A DNA stretch of 32,072 nt. Source: Rubrivivax sp. GTDB taxonomy: Bacteria > Pseudomonadota > Gammaproteobacteria > Burkholderiales > Burkholderiaceae_C. Positions within the stretch are counted from its first letter, which is position 1. Every line of letters begins with the position of its first letter. The notes under the pieces are model-generated. The model had not been told where the DNA came from. It worked only from the letters and a program-made list of their open reading frames with translations, and did no database searches. The position numbers and the translations under genes are program-made. Below are positions 1-11,100 of this stretch, piece by piece. Location of the stretch: positions 7,458 through 39,529 of the forward strand of contig DYOR01000018.1 of assembly GCA_020720385.1 (NCBI GenBank), written 5' to 3'.

Positions 1-188
1 GACAAGCTGCCGCGGATTTCGTCGAGCGTGTTGAACGCGCTGTCGTAGACCGTCTGCGCGGTGGGCAGCAGGTCCCCGGCGCCGTCGGGGCCGGTTTCGG
101 TCCAGACGATGCCGGCAGTGGCCGCGGTCGGTAGGGCGGTGGTGGCGGCAACGGCGGCGAACAGCGCCGCAAGTTTCATGCGTTTCAT
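1..188 (-). CDS. N-terminal fragment of secreted protein, probable PEP-CTERM-type exported protein (truncated by window edge)
   Basis: Reading the reverse complement from ATG at 188 gives MKRMKLAALFAAVAATTALPTAATAGIVWTETGPDGAGDLLPTAQTVYDSAFNTLDEIRGSL with no stop before the edge: Sec signal peptide followed by a DAGDLL.TAQ-like motif typical of PEP-CTERM exported proteins. C-terminal PEP-CTERM tag is outside the window. Confidence 0.6.
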   Translation of the reverse strand, partial: MKRMKLAALFAAVAATTALPTAATAGIVWTETGPDGAGDLLPTAQTVYDSAFNTLDEIRGSL

Positions 189-519
189 GGTTTTGTTTCC
201 TTGTGCGGTTCGCAATACCTGGGTGGACTGATGGGTCGCGACCGGACGATAAGTGAGAAGCCCAGACCGTGGGTTGGCCCACCCCCACGGATGGGGGGTT
301 AGCGCCATCGCGCCCGGGCACATGGGCCCGGGCGCGGGCGCGCCGCGCCAGTGCTGGCAAATGTCCTTGCCCGTGTCGCCGCGCGCGATCCACGACCTGG
401 GGCCGGGCTAGGGGAAACTCCTGAGTTGAAGTGAGGCCTCGGCGCCGGCCTGCCGCGGTCGGCCGTGCCGGGAGCTGCTCCCTACAATGGCCTCCCGCCT
501 TTCGAGATCGTCCCCCGAG

Positions 520-1767
520 ATGCCAGTGAACCTGAACGCCCCGGCGCCGCACGAGCTTCACGCAGTGGCCGGTCTGCGCATCGGCGTGACCATGGCGGGT
601 GTGCGCAAGGCCAATCGCCGCGACCTGGTGGTGTTTGCCCTGGCCGAAGGCGCTGCGGTGGCGGGTGTGTTTACGCGCAACCGCTTCTGCGCCGCACCGG
701 TGCAGGTGTGCCGCGAGCACCTGGTGGGCGCGGCGGCGGGCGGGGGCATCCGCGCGCTGCTCATCAACACCGGCAACGCCAACGCCGGCACCGGTGCCGA
801 CGGCCTGGCGCGCGCGCGGCGCACCTGCGACACGCTGGCTGGGCTGATGGGGGTGACGCGGGCACAGGTGCTGCCTTTCTCCACCGGGGTGATCATGGAG
901 ACGCTGCCCGTGGAGCGCATCGAAGCGGCCCTGCCGGCGGCGCTGGCCGCGCTGCGGCCGGCCGATGGCGCGGCCTGGGCGGAGGCGGCACAGGGCATCA
1001 TGACCACCGACACTTGCCCGAAGGCGGCGTCGCGCCGGTTCGAGATCGATGGCCGCGCGGTCACGGTCACCGGCATCAGCAAGGGCGCCGGCATGATCCG
1101 CCCGAACATGGCCACCATGCTGGGCTTCGTGGCCACCGACGCGGTGATTGCGCCGGCGCTGCTGCAGCCGCTGGTGCAGGAAGCGGCCGACCTGAGCTTC
1201 AACCGCATCACCATCGACGGCGACACCTCGACCAACGATTCCTTCGTCCTCATGGCCACGCAGCGCGCGGGGCACGCACCGATCACGGCGCTCGATTCCG
1301 CAGCGGGCCGCTTGCTGCGCGAGGCCGTGGCGGCCGTGGCGCAGCAACTCGCCCAGGCCATCGTGCGCGACGGCGAGGGCGCCACCAAGTTCATCACCGT
1401 GCAGGTGCAGGGCGGGCGCGACGAGGCCGAGTGCCGGCTCGCCGCGTATGCCATCGCGCACTCGCCGCTGGTGAAAACGGCGTTCTTCGCCAGCGACCCG
1501 AACCTCGGGCGCATCCTCGCCGCCGTGGGCTACGCCGGCATCGCCGACCTCGACCAGAACCGCATCGACCTCTTCCTCGACGACGTCCATGTGGTGCGCG
1601 AAGGCGGCCGCCATCCCGATTACCGCGAGGAGGACGGCCAGCGCGTGATGAAGCAAAGCGAGATCACGGTGCGCGTGGAGCTGCAGCGCGGACCGGCGCG
1701 CACCGTGGTGTGGACCTGCGACCTCTCGCACGACTACGTCAGCATCAACGCCGACTACCGGTCCTGA
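520..1767 (+). CDS. argJ: Bifunctional glutamate N-acetyltransferase / amino-acid acetyltransferase ArgJ
   Basis: ORF 487..1767; motifs [39 protein letters not shown] (autocleavage region), [26 protein letters not shown] at 520 preferred over 487, which overlaps a TACAAT -10-like hexamer. Confidence 0.95.
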   Translation: MPVNLNAPAPHELHAVAGLRIGVTMAGVRKANRRDLVVFALAEGAAVAGVFTRNRFCAAPVQVCREHLVGAAAGGGIRALLINTGNANAGTGADGLARARRTCDTLAGLMGVTRAQVLPFSTGVIMETLPVERIEAALPAALAALRPADGAAWAEAAQGIMTTDTCPKAASRRFEIDGRAVTVTGISKGAGMIRPNMATMLGFVATDAVIAPALLQPLVQEAADLSFNRITIDGDTSTNDSFVLMATQRAGHAPITALDSAAGRLLREAVAAVAQQLAQAIVRDGEGATKFITVQVQGGRDEAECRLAAYAIAHSPLVKTAFFASDPNLGRILAAVGYAGIADLDQNRIDLFLDDVHVVREGGRHPDYREEDGQRVMKQSEITVRVELQRGPARTVVWTCDLSHDYVSINADYRS

Positions 1768-1774
1768 GCCGCTC

Positions 1775-3073
1775 TTGAGGTTCCCCTCGCTGCCGCCAGG
1801 CGACCTGCTGCGCGACCCGGCCTACCTGCGCCTGTGGAGTTCCATCCTCACCAGTTCCTTCGCCAACCAGGTGATGATGCTGGCGCTGCCGCTCACCGCG
1901 GCGGTGCTGCTGCGCGCCACACCCACGCAGATGGGCCTGCTCACGGCCATCGAGCTCTCGCCCTTCCTGCTCTTCTCCCTGCCTTCGGGCGTGTGGCTGG
2001 ACCGCGTGCGCAAGCTGCCGGTGTACGTGGTGGGCGAATCCTCGATTGCCCTGGCCGCGGCGAGCGTGCCGCTGGCCTGGTGGCTGGGCTGGCTGTCGAT
2101 GGGCTGGCTCTACGCCATCGGCTTTCTCATGGGGACCGTGCACACGGTGGCGGGCACGGCGGCGCAGATCGTGCTCACGCAGGTGGTGGCGCGTGAGCGC
2201 CTGGTGGAGGCGCATGCGAAGAACGCGCTGGCGACCTCGGGCGCCGAAGTCGTCGGGCCCGGGCTGGCCGGTGCGCTGATCAAGATCTTCGGCGCCCCGC
2301 TGGCGCTGCTGGTCAATGCCGTGCTGCTGCTGGGCTCCGCGCTCATCTTGCGCGGCATCGGCATCCATGAGCGGCGCGAAGCGCGGCCCGATGCGCACTT
2401 CTGGCGCGATCTCCTGGCCGGCCTGCGCTTCGTCGCCCGGCAGCGCCTGCTGCTCACCCTGGGCATGCTCATGGGCGTGTGGCAGATGTGCCACTACGCG
2501 GCGATGACGGTGCAGATCCTCTTCGCCACGCGCACGCTGGGCCTGTCCGAACAGGCGGTGGGCCTGTGCTACATGGGCATGGGCGTGGGCACCATCACCG
2601 GCAGCGTGCTCGGCCGGCGCGTGAGCCAGCGCATCGGCCCCGGGCCCTGCCTGGTGGTGGGCTACGCCATCTGCGGCGCCGGCTGGCTGCTGCTGGCGGC
2701 CGCACCGGCCAACGCCTGGGGGGTGGCGGCCTTTGCACTCATGCTCATGACCTTCACCACCGGTGCGGTGTTCATCTTCATCAATTTCCTCGCCCTGCGC
2801 CAGGCGGTCACGCCCGAGCCGCTGCTGGGCCGCATGACGGCCACCATGCGCTGGCTGACCCTGCTCGCCGCGGCGCCCGGGGCGCTGCTCGGTGGTTGGC
2901 TGGGCGAGCATGTCGGCCTGCGCGCCGCCCTGTCCTTTGCCGGTGGCGTGTCGGTCGTGCTCGTCGCCGTCGCCTGGCGGCTGCCGCTCATCCGCCATCT
3001 GAAATCGCTGCCCGAGCCCGAACGTGAAGCCGAATGGCTGGGGGTGGAGGCCGACGTGCGGCCGGCCGCCTGA
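1775..3073 (+). CDS. MFS transporter (TTG start)
   Basis: 432 aa, about 12 hydrophobic segments; LPSGVWLDRVRKLPV-type loop; starts 7 nt after argJ stop. Confidence 0.85.
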   Translation: MRFPSLPPGDLLRDPAYLRLWSSILTSSFANQVMMLALPLTAAVLLRATPTQMGLLTAIELSPFLLFSLPSGVWLDRVRKLPVYVVGESSIALAAASVPLAWWLGWLSMGWLYAIGFLMGTVHTVAGTAAQIVLTQVVARERLVEAHAKNALATSGAEVVGPGLAGALIKIFGAPLALLVNAVLLLGSALILRGIGIHERREARPDAHFWRDLLAGLRFVARQRLLLTLGMLMGVWQMCHYAAMTVQILFATRTLGLSEQAVGLCYMGMGVGTITGSVLGRRVSQRIGPGPCLVVGYAICGAGWLLLAAAPANAWGVAAFALMLMTFTTGAVFIFINFLALRQAVTPEPLLGRMTATMRWLTLLAAAPGALLGGWLGEHVGLRAALSFAGGVSVVLVAVAWRLPLIRHLKSLPEPEREAEWLGVEADVRPAA

Positions 3074-3076
3074 AGC

Positions 3077-3829
3077 TCAGTCGAAGAGGCCGCTGGCGTG
3101 CGGCGAAAAGAGGTCCACCGCGTCGGTGATGATGCCGGCCACGCCCAGGCCCAGCAGGCGCCGCGCTTCGGCGGGGTCGTTCACCGTGTAGCACAGGGCG
3201 CGCAGCCCCGCGTCCTGCAGCCGGGCGAGGAGCGCCGCGTCCATGAGGCGCCAATGGGTGACCACGGCCACGCAGCCCAGGGCCTGTGCCATTTCCAGCC
3301 AGCCCGGCCACAGCGTATCCAGGAGCAGCGTGCGGGGCACGAGCGGTGCGGTCTCGCGCGCGCCGGCAAGGGCCTCGGGGCGGAACGAACTGAACAGCAG
3401 CGGCGTCGCCGAGCCTTGCCACAGCCGCGCGCAGGCCTGACCCACGACCACCCCGGTGCGCTGCTCCTGGCCCGGCGTGGGCTTGATCTCGAGGTCGAGC
3501 GCGAAGCCGTTGCGCTGCACGAAACGCGCGATGGCCTCGAGGCTGGGCAAGGGCTCGCCGGCGAAGGCGCGCGAAAGCCAGCCGCCGGCGTCGATGCGCG
3601 AGAGCTCGCTCCACGAGCGTTCGGCCGCGAGGCCGCGCTCGGGCGTGGTGCGATCGAGGGTCGCGTCGTGCAGCAGGAAGGGCACTTCGTCGGCGCTGAG
3701 CTTGACGTCGCACTCGAAGGCGCGGTAGCCGTAGGCCGCCCCGACACGAAACGCCGCCAGCGTGTTCTCGGGCGCCAGCTTGCCCGCACCGCGGTGGGCG
3801 ATCCACAGGGGCAGTGGCCAGTCGGGCAC
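3077..3829 (-). CDS. ugpQ: Glycerophosphodiester phosphodiesterase
   Basis: IAHRGAGKLAPENTLAAFRVGAAYGYRAFECDVKLSADEVPFLLHD..LDRTT GDPD signature; last gene of ugp operon. Confidence 0.93.
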   Translation of the reverse strand: MPDWPLPLWIAHRGAGKLAPENTLAAFRVGAAYGYRAFECDVKLSADEVPFLLHDATLDRTTPERGLAAERSWSELSRIDAGGWLSRAFAGEPLPSLEAIARFVQRNGFALDLEIKPTPGQEQRTGVVVGQACARLWQGSATPLLFSSFRPEALAGARETAPLVPRTLLLDTLWPGWLEMAQALGCVAVVTHWRLMDAALLARLQDAGLRALCYTVNDPAEARRLLGLGVAGIITDAVDLFSPHASGLFD

Positions 3830-3834
3830 GGGAT

Positions 3835-4917
<1,083 letters not shown>

Positions 4918-4930
4918 GTTCTTGTTCGCT

Positions 4931-5779
4931 CTATTTCTCGGTGTCGACCAGGCCCTTGACGAACCACTTCTGCATCAGCAGCACCACCAGGGCCGGCGGC
5001 AGCATGGCCAGGATGGCGGTGGCCATGATCAGGTTCCACTCGTTGGCCGAATCGCTGCCCACGATCATGCGTTTGATGCCGATGACGGTCGTGTACATCG
5101 ACTCGTCGGTGGTGATGAGCAGCGGCCAGAGATACTGGTTCCAGCCGTAGATGAACTGGATCACGAAGAGCGCCGCGATGGTGGTCTTGGACAGGGGCAG
5201 CAGCACGTCCCAGAAGAAGCGCATCGGGCCGGCACCGTCCATGCGCGCGGCCTCCACGAGTTCGCCCGGAACGGTCATGAAGAACTGGCGAAAGAGGAAG
5301 GTGGCCGTGGCCGAGGCGATCAGCGGAATCGTCAGCCCGGCATAGGTGTTGAGCAGCCCCAGGTCGGCGATCACCTGGAAGGTCGGGATGATGCGCACCT
5401 CCACCGGCAGCATGAGCGTGACGAAGATCATCCAGAAGAAGAACATGCGCAATGGAAAGCGGAAGTAGACGATGGCGAACGACGAGAGGATCGAGATCGC
5501 GGTCTTGCCCAGCGGGATGGCAAGCGCCATGACGAGGCTGTTGACGAGCATCGACGACACCGCCGCTTTCGACCCGGCGTGGCTCCCGGCGCCGAGCACC
5601 TGGGCATAGTTCGCCAGAAATTGATCGCCGGGTATGAGTCGCATCGGCACTTGCATGATCTGCTCGAGCGTCAAGGTCGACGCGACGAAGGTCACGTAGA
5701 GCGGGAACGCCACGATGATGACGCCCAGGATCAGCACGCCATGCGCGAATGCGGTCAGCCAGGGGCGGTTCTCGACCAT
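4931..5779 (-). CDS. ugpE: sn-glycerol-3-phosphate ABC transporter permease
   Basis: [35 protein letters not shown]...; [28 protein letters not shown] loop; ATG at 5779 overlaps the ugpA stop. Confidence 0.92.
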   Translation of the reverse strand: MVENRPWLTAFAHGVLILGVIIVAFPLYVTFVASTLTLEQIMQVPMRLIPGDQFLANYAQVLGAGSHAGSKAAVSSMLVNSLVMALAIPLGKTAISILSSFAIVYFRFPLRMFFFWMIFVTLMLPVEVRIIPTFQVIADLGLLNTYAGLTIPLIASATATFLFRQFFMTVPGELVEAARMDGAGPMRFFWDVLLPLSKTTIAALFVIQFIYGWNQYLWPLLITTDESMYTTVIGIKRMIVGSDSANEWNLIMATAILAMLPPALVVLLMQKWFVKGLVDTEK

Positions 5780-6675
5780 CAGTAGTTGACCTTGCGCTCG
5801 ATGTAGCGGAACTGCACCACGGTGAGGGCAATGACGATGATCATCAGGATCACCGACTGCGCCGAGGAACTGCCCAGGTCGGCGGCCTTCACGCCGTCGT
5901 GGTAGACCTTGTAGACGAGGATCTGCGTGGCCTGGGCCGGCCCGCCCTGGGTGGTGGCGTCGATGATGCCGAAGGTGTCGAAGAAGGCGTAGACCATGTT
6001 CACCACCAGCAGGAAGAAGGTGGTGGGCGAAAGCAGCGGAAAGACGATGGTCCAGAAGCGGCGCAGCGGGCTGGCGCCGTCGATCGAGGCGGCCTCGATG
6101 AGGGAACGCGGTATGGACTGCAGGCCGGCGAGGAAGAAGAGGAAGTTGTAGGAGATCTGCTTCCACACCGCGGCGATCACCACCAGCAGCATCGCCTGGT
6201 CGCCCTTGAGGATCCAGTTCCAGTCGATCCCCATGCCCTTGAGCACGTAGGTGATGATGCCGATGGAGGGCGCGAAGAGGAACGCCCAGAGCACACCGGC
6301 CACCGCGGGGGCCACGGCGTAGGGCCAGATGAGCAGGGTCTTGTAGGCCATCGCGCCGCGCACCACGCGGTCGGCCATGGTCGCCAGCAGCAGCGAGATC
6401 GCCAGGCCGAAGAACGCGACCAAGGTGCTGAACAGCGCCGTGACCTTGAACGAGGCAAGGTAGTAGCTGTCATTGAACAGCGCCGCGAAATTCTGCAGCC
6501 CGACGAACTGCGTCTTCAGGCCGAAGGCGTCCTGCAACTGGAACGAGTACCAGACGGCCTGCGCCGCCGGCCAGAAGAAGAAGACGATCGTGATCGCGAC
6601 CTGCGGGGCCACCAGCACATAAGGCAGCCACGCAGATCGGAAAACGACCCGCCGGTCGTCGGTTAGCTGAGCCAA
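5779..6675 (-). CDS. ugpA: sn-glycerol-3-phosphate ABC transporter permease
   Basis: 298 aa; [32 protein letters not shown] loop; multi-spanning; operon context. Confidence 0.92.
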   Translation of the reverse strand: MAQLTDDRRVVFRSAWLPYVLVAPQVAITIVFFFWPAAQAVWYSFQLQDAFGLKTQFVGLQNFAALFNDSYYLASFKVTALFSTLVAFFGLAISLLLATMADRVVRGAMAYKTLLIWPYAVAPAVAGVLWAFLFAPSIGIITYVLKGMGIDWNWILKGDQAMLLVVIAAVWKQISYNFLFFLAGLQSIPRSLIEAASIDGASPLRRFWTIVFPLLSPTTFFLLVVNMVYAFFDTFGIIDATTQGGPAQATQILVYKVYHDGVKAADLGSSSAQSVILMIIVIALTVVQFRYIERKVNY

Positions 6676-6682
6676 AGCGAAC

Positions 6683-7993
6683 TTACTTGTTGGCGGCCTC
6701 GAACTGACGCAGGATCTCGTTGCCGCGCCGCACGGCGTCGCCCAGCGCCGTCTTGGCGTCCTTCTTGCCGGCGAACACGTTCTCGAGTTCTTCCTCGATC
6801 ACCGTGCGCCCTTGCACGAAGTTGCCGAAGCGCAGGCCCTTGGAGTTGGCTGTGGGCGCCTTGTTGGTGAGCTGCTTGATGGGCATGTCGGCGCCCGGGT
6901 TCTTGTCGTAGAAGCCCGAGGCGCGCGTCACTTCATAGGCCGCCTTGGTGATCGGCACGTAGCCGGTGGTGGTGTGCCACTGCATCTGGATCGCGGGCTT
7001 GGAGAGGAAGGCGAGGAACTTGGCCACGCCCTTGTACTCGTCGGGCTTCTTGCCGCCCATGACCCACACCGACGCGCCGCCGATGATGGAGTTCTGCGGC
7101 GCCCCGGCCACGTCGTCGTGGTAGGGAATGAAGTTGATCGACCAGTCGAACTTGGCCGCCTTCTTGATGCCTGCCTGCGCCCCGGCGCTGCCGCTGAACA
7201 TGGCGCACTCGCCGCTGGAGAACTTGGCGTCGCCCTGGTTGGTGCGGCCGGCGTAGGTGAACAGGCCCTTCTTGGACATGTCGCCGAGCATGCCGATGTG
7301 GCGCACGTGCAGCGGCGAGTCGATGGTGAACACCGTGTCCAGCCCGCCCATGCCGTTTTGCTTGGTGCCGATGGGCACGTTGTGCCAGGCGCTGAAGTTC
7401 TCGATGTGCATCCACGACGGCCAGCTCGTGGTGTACACGCATTGCTGGCCGGCAGCCTTGAGCTTCTCGGCCGTGGCGACGACTTCCTTCCAGGTCTTGG
7501 GGGCCACCGGCGCCAGGCCGGCCTTCTTGAATGCGTCCTTGTTGATGTAGAACATCACCGTCGAGCTGTTGAAGGGGAAGGACAGCATGTTGCCCTTCAG
7601 GTCGGTGTAATACCCGGTCACCGTGGGCAGGTAGGCCTTCGGGTCGAAGGGCTCCTTGGCATTGGCCATCACCGTGGCCACCGGCACGATGGCCCCCTTG
7701 GCGGCCATCATCGTGGCCGTGCCGACTTCGAAGACCTGCAGCAGGTGCGGCGCGTTGCCGGCACGGAACGAGGCAATCGCTGCGGTCATCGATTCGGGGT
7801 AGCTGCCCTTGAACGTGGCCAGGACCTTGTAGTCAGTCTGGCTCGCGTTGAACTGGTCGGCCAGGCCGTTGAGGGCTTCACCGAGGGCGCCACCCATCGA
7901 GTGCCACCACTGGATCTCCGTCACGGCGTAGGCGGGCAAGGCGGCCATCGTGGCCAGGGCCAGCATGGTGGGGGCGAAGGACTTGAGCTTCAT
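6683..7993 (-). CDS. ugpB: sn-glycerol-3-phosphate ABC transporter substrate-binding protein
   Basis: ATG at 7993: [52 protein letters not shown] signal peptide plus UgpB-like mature sequence. Confidence 0.93.
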   Translation of the reverse strand: MKLKSFAPTMLALATMAALPAYAVTEIQWWHSMGGALGEALNGLADQFNASQTDYKVLATFKGSYPESMTAAIASFRAGNAPHLLQVFEVGTATMMAAKGAIVPVATVMANAKEPFDPKAYLPTVTGYYTDLKGNMLSFPFNSSTVMFYINKDAFKKAGLAPVAPKTWKEVVATAEKLKAAGQQCVYTTSWPSWMHIENFSAWHNVPIGTKQNGMGGLDTVFTIDSPLHVRHIGMLGDMSKKGLFTYAGRTNQGDAKFSSGECAMFSGSAGAQAGIKKAAKFDWSINFIPYHDDVAGAPQNSIIGGASVWVMGGKKPDEYKGVAKFLAFLSKPAIQMQWHTTTGYVPITKAAYEVTRASGFYDKNPGADMPIKQLTNKAPTANSKGLRFGNFVQGRTVIEEELENVFAGKKDAKTALGDAVRRGNEILRQFEAANK

Positions 7994-8056
7994 CGGTTCT
8001 CCTGCAACTTCGTTGTTGATGCAACAGCGGGCATTATTGCCGGCATTTGTGACGTT

Positions 8057-8088
8057 CGGGCCACCCTGGTGCATGTCCCGGTGGCCCG
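8057..8088. promoter_or_regulatory. Perfect 9-bp inverted repeat CGGGCCACC-N14-GGTGGCCCG in the divergent ugpB/oxidoreductase intergenic region
   Basis: Direct reading of 8057-8065 and 8080-8088. Confidence 0.4.
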
Positions 8089-8145
8089 GCCGCGACGGTG
8101 GTCAGGCCGCATCGCCGTTCTTGCGCCGAGTCAAGAAATGGCCCT

Positions 8146-8167
8146 GGGTTAGCATCCGCACTAACCC
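8146..8167. promoter_or_regulatory. Perfect 7-bp dyad GGGTTAG-N8-CTAACCC just upstream of the oxidoreductase start
   Basis: 8146-8152 GGGTTAG, 8161-8167 CTAACCC; candidate operator or mRNA hairpin. Confidence 0.5.
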
Positions 8168-8180
8168 CTATGAATGCCCT

Positions 8181-11100
8181 ATGAATGCCCCGCTCCCGCT
8201 CGTCAGCGCTGCAGTGGCTGGCGCTGCCGGCAGCGGCACCGCGCGCCTGCGCGAGATACCCTACAACTACACCTCGTTCTCCGACCGCGAGATCGTGCGC
8301 CGCCTGCTCGGCGAGCGCGCCTGGCAGGTCCTCGAGCAGCTGCGCCAGGAGCGCCGCACGGGCCGCTCCGCGCGCATGCTCTACGAGGTGCTGGGTGACA
8401 TCTGGGTGGTGCAGCGCAACCCGTACCTCGAAGACGACCTGCTCGAGAACCCCAAGCGCCGGCAGTTGCTCATCGATGCCCTGCACCATCGCCTGGGCGA
8501 GGTGAGCAAGCGGCGCAACGCCGCCGACGACGCGCAGCGCGACGCCCTGGTGGGCGAGTTGCTGGACGCCGCGGGCGCCGCCGTCGAAGCCTTCGCCGGC
8601 CGCTTCCGCACGGTGTGGGACCTGCGCAAGGCCGCACGTCGCGTGCTCGGCCGCCACACCGCGGCCGACAATCTCAAGTTCGACGGCCTGTCGCGCGTCT
8701 CGCACGTCACCGACGCCACCGACTGGCGCGTCGAGTACCCCTTCATCGTCCTCACGCCGGACAGCGAGGCGGAGATGGCGGCGCTGGTCGGCGGATGCAT
8801 CGAACTCGGGCTGACCATCGTGCCGCGCGGTGGCGGCACCGGCTACCACGGCGGCGCCGTGCCGCTGACGTGGAAGAGTGCGGTCATCAACACCGAGAAG
8901 CTCGAGACCCTGGGCGCGGTGGAGCTGATGCACCTGCCCGGCGTTGCCGAGCCGGTGGCCACCGTGTTCAGCGAAGCCGGCGTGGTGACGCAGCGCGTGG
9001 CCGACGCGGCGGAGCGTGCGGGCTACGTGTTCGCGGTGGACCCGACTTCGGCCGAGGCGAGTTGCGTGGGTGGCAACGTGGCCATGAACGCCGGCGGCAA
9101 GAAGGCCGTGCTCTGGGGCACGGCGCTGGACAACCTGGCGAGCTGGCGCATGGTCACCCCCGAGGCCAAGTGGCTCGAGGTCACGCGGCTGAACCACAAC
9201 CTGGGCAAGATCCACGACGCCGAGGTCGCCAGCTTCGAATTGAAGACCTTCGACGCCAGCGGCAAGCGCCTGGAGCGCACCGAGCGGCTCGACATTCCCG
9301 GCCGCGTGTTCCGCAAGGAAGGCCTGGGCAAGGACGTCACCGACAAGTTCCTCGCCGGCCTGCCGGGCATCCAGAAGGAAGGCTGCGACGGCCTCATCAC
9401 CAGCGCGCGCTGGGTGCTGCACCGCATGCCCAGGCACATCCGTACGGTGTGCATGGAGTTCTTCGGCAACGCCAAGGACGCGGTGCCCAGCATCGTCGAG
9501 ATCAAGGACTACCTCTTCAGCTTGAAGGGGCAGGGCGGGGATGCCGAAGGACGGGGCCCCTCCCCCGTCCTGCTCGCCGGCCTGGAGCACATGGACGACC
9601 GCTACCTCAAGGCGGTGGGCTACGTCACCAAGAGCAAGCGCGCGCTGGCCCTGGCGTCGGGCTCGGGCCTGCCCAAGATGCTGCTGCTGGGCGACATCGT
9701 CGGCGACGACGAGGCCGCCGTGGCGCGCGCCGCCAGCGAGGTGGTGCGCATCGCCAACTCGCGTGCCGGCGAGGGTTTCATCGCCGTGAGCGCCGAGGCC
9801 CGCAAGAAGTTCTGGGCCGACCGCAAGCGCACCGCGGCGATCGCGCGGCACACCAACGCCTTCAAGGTCAACGAGGACGTGGTCATCCCGCTGCCACGCA
9901 TGGGTGAGTACACCGAGGGCATCGAGCGCATCAACGTCGAGCTCTCGCTGCGCAACAAGATCGAGCTCGCGGGCGCGCTGCAGGCCTTCTTCGGCGGCGG
10001 TTCGCTGCCTCTGGCCCGGGGGGACGAAGTCGGCGAGGCGCCCAGCCCCGAGCTGCTCGAGGACCGCACGCAGCAGGCGCTGGCGCTGCTGGCCGACGTG
10101 CGCGCCCTGTGGCAGCGCTGGCTGGACGGGCTCGACGCGGTGCAGCCGCCCGGCGCCGCCGGTGCCGGCGAGACCTGCTTTGCCTTGCTCCAGGACGGGC
10201 GCTGGCGCGCGTCGTGGAAGACGCAGATCCGCGCCCCTCTGCAGACGCTGTTCGCCGGCGGCGTGTTCGCCCCCGTGCTCGAGGAATGCCGCCGCATCCA
10301 CGCCGAGGTGCTGCGTGGCCGCGTCTGGGTGGCGCTGCACATGCATGCCGGCGACGGCAACGTGCACACCAACATCCCGGTGAACAGCGACAACTACGCC
10401 ATGCTGCGCACGGCCCACGAGGCGGTGGCGCGCATCATGGCGCTGGCACGCCGGCTGGGCGGGGTGATCAGCGGCGAGCACGGCATCGGCATCACCAAGC
10501 TCGAGTTCCTCACCGACGCCGAACTGCAGCCGTTTGCCGACTACAAGGCGCGCATCGACCCCGAGGGGCGCTTCAACAAGGGCAAGCTGCTGCGGCGCAT
10601 CGCGCGCGACGGCGACGACGTGCGCCCCTCGGACCTGAGCGCGGCCTACACGCCCAGCTTCGGCCTCATGGGGCACGAGTCGATCATCATGCAGCAGAGC
10701 GACATCGGCGCCATCAGCGACAGCATCAAGGATTGCCTGCGCTGCGGCAAGTGCAAGCCGGTGTGCAGCACGCACGTGCCGCGTGCCAACCTGCTCTACA
10801 GCCCGCGCAACAAGATCCTCGCCACCTCGCTGCTCATCGAGGCCTTCCTCTACGAGGAGCAGACGCGCCGCGGCATCAGCGTGCGCCACTGGGCGGACTT
10901 CGAGGACGTCGCCGACCACTGCACGGTGTGCCACAAGTGCGAGTCGCCGTGCCCGGTGAAGATCGACTTCGGCGACGTCACCATGAACATGCGCAACCTG
11001 CTGCGCAAGATGGGGCAGCAGAGCTGGCGGCCGGGCAAGGCCGCGGCGATGTTCTTCCTCAACACCACCAGCCCGCAGAGCATCAAGTTCATGCGCACGG

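Noticed and set aside
189-519. Sigma-54 (-24/-12) promoter for the PEP-CTERM-like gene
   Set aside because: Looked because PEP-CTERM genes can be RpoN-dependent; a TTGC is present but no properly spaced GG at -24.
465-1778. Alternative-frame 437-aa ORF over argJ, and similar Arg/Gly-rich shadow ORFs throughout
   Set aside because: Biased composition, no domains, and overlap with confidently identified genes.
8037-8056. Pho-box-like sequence upstream of ugpB (minus strand AACGTCACAAATGCCGGCA)
   Set aside because: Only one half resembles the CTGTCAT repeat; the second half matches poorly. Not enough to claim PhoB control, although ugp is Pho-regulated in E. coli.
9549-9570. 8-bp stem GGACGGGG-N6-CCCCGTCC inside the oxidoreductase gene
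   Set aside because: Intragenic and in-frame; GC-rich hairpins of this size are expected by chance here.
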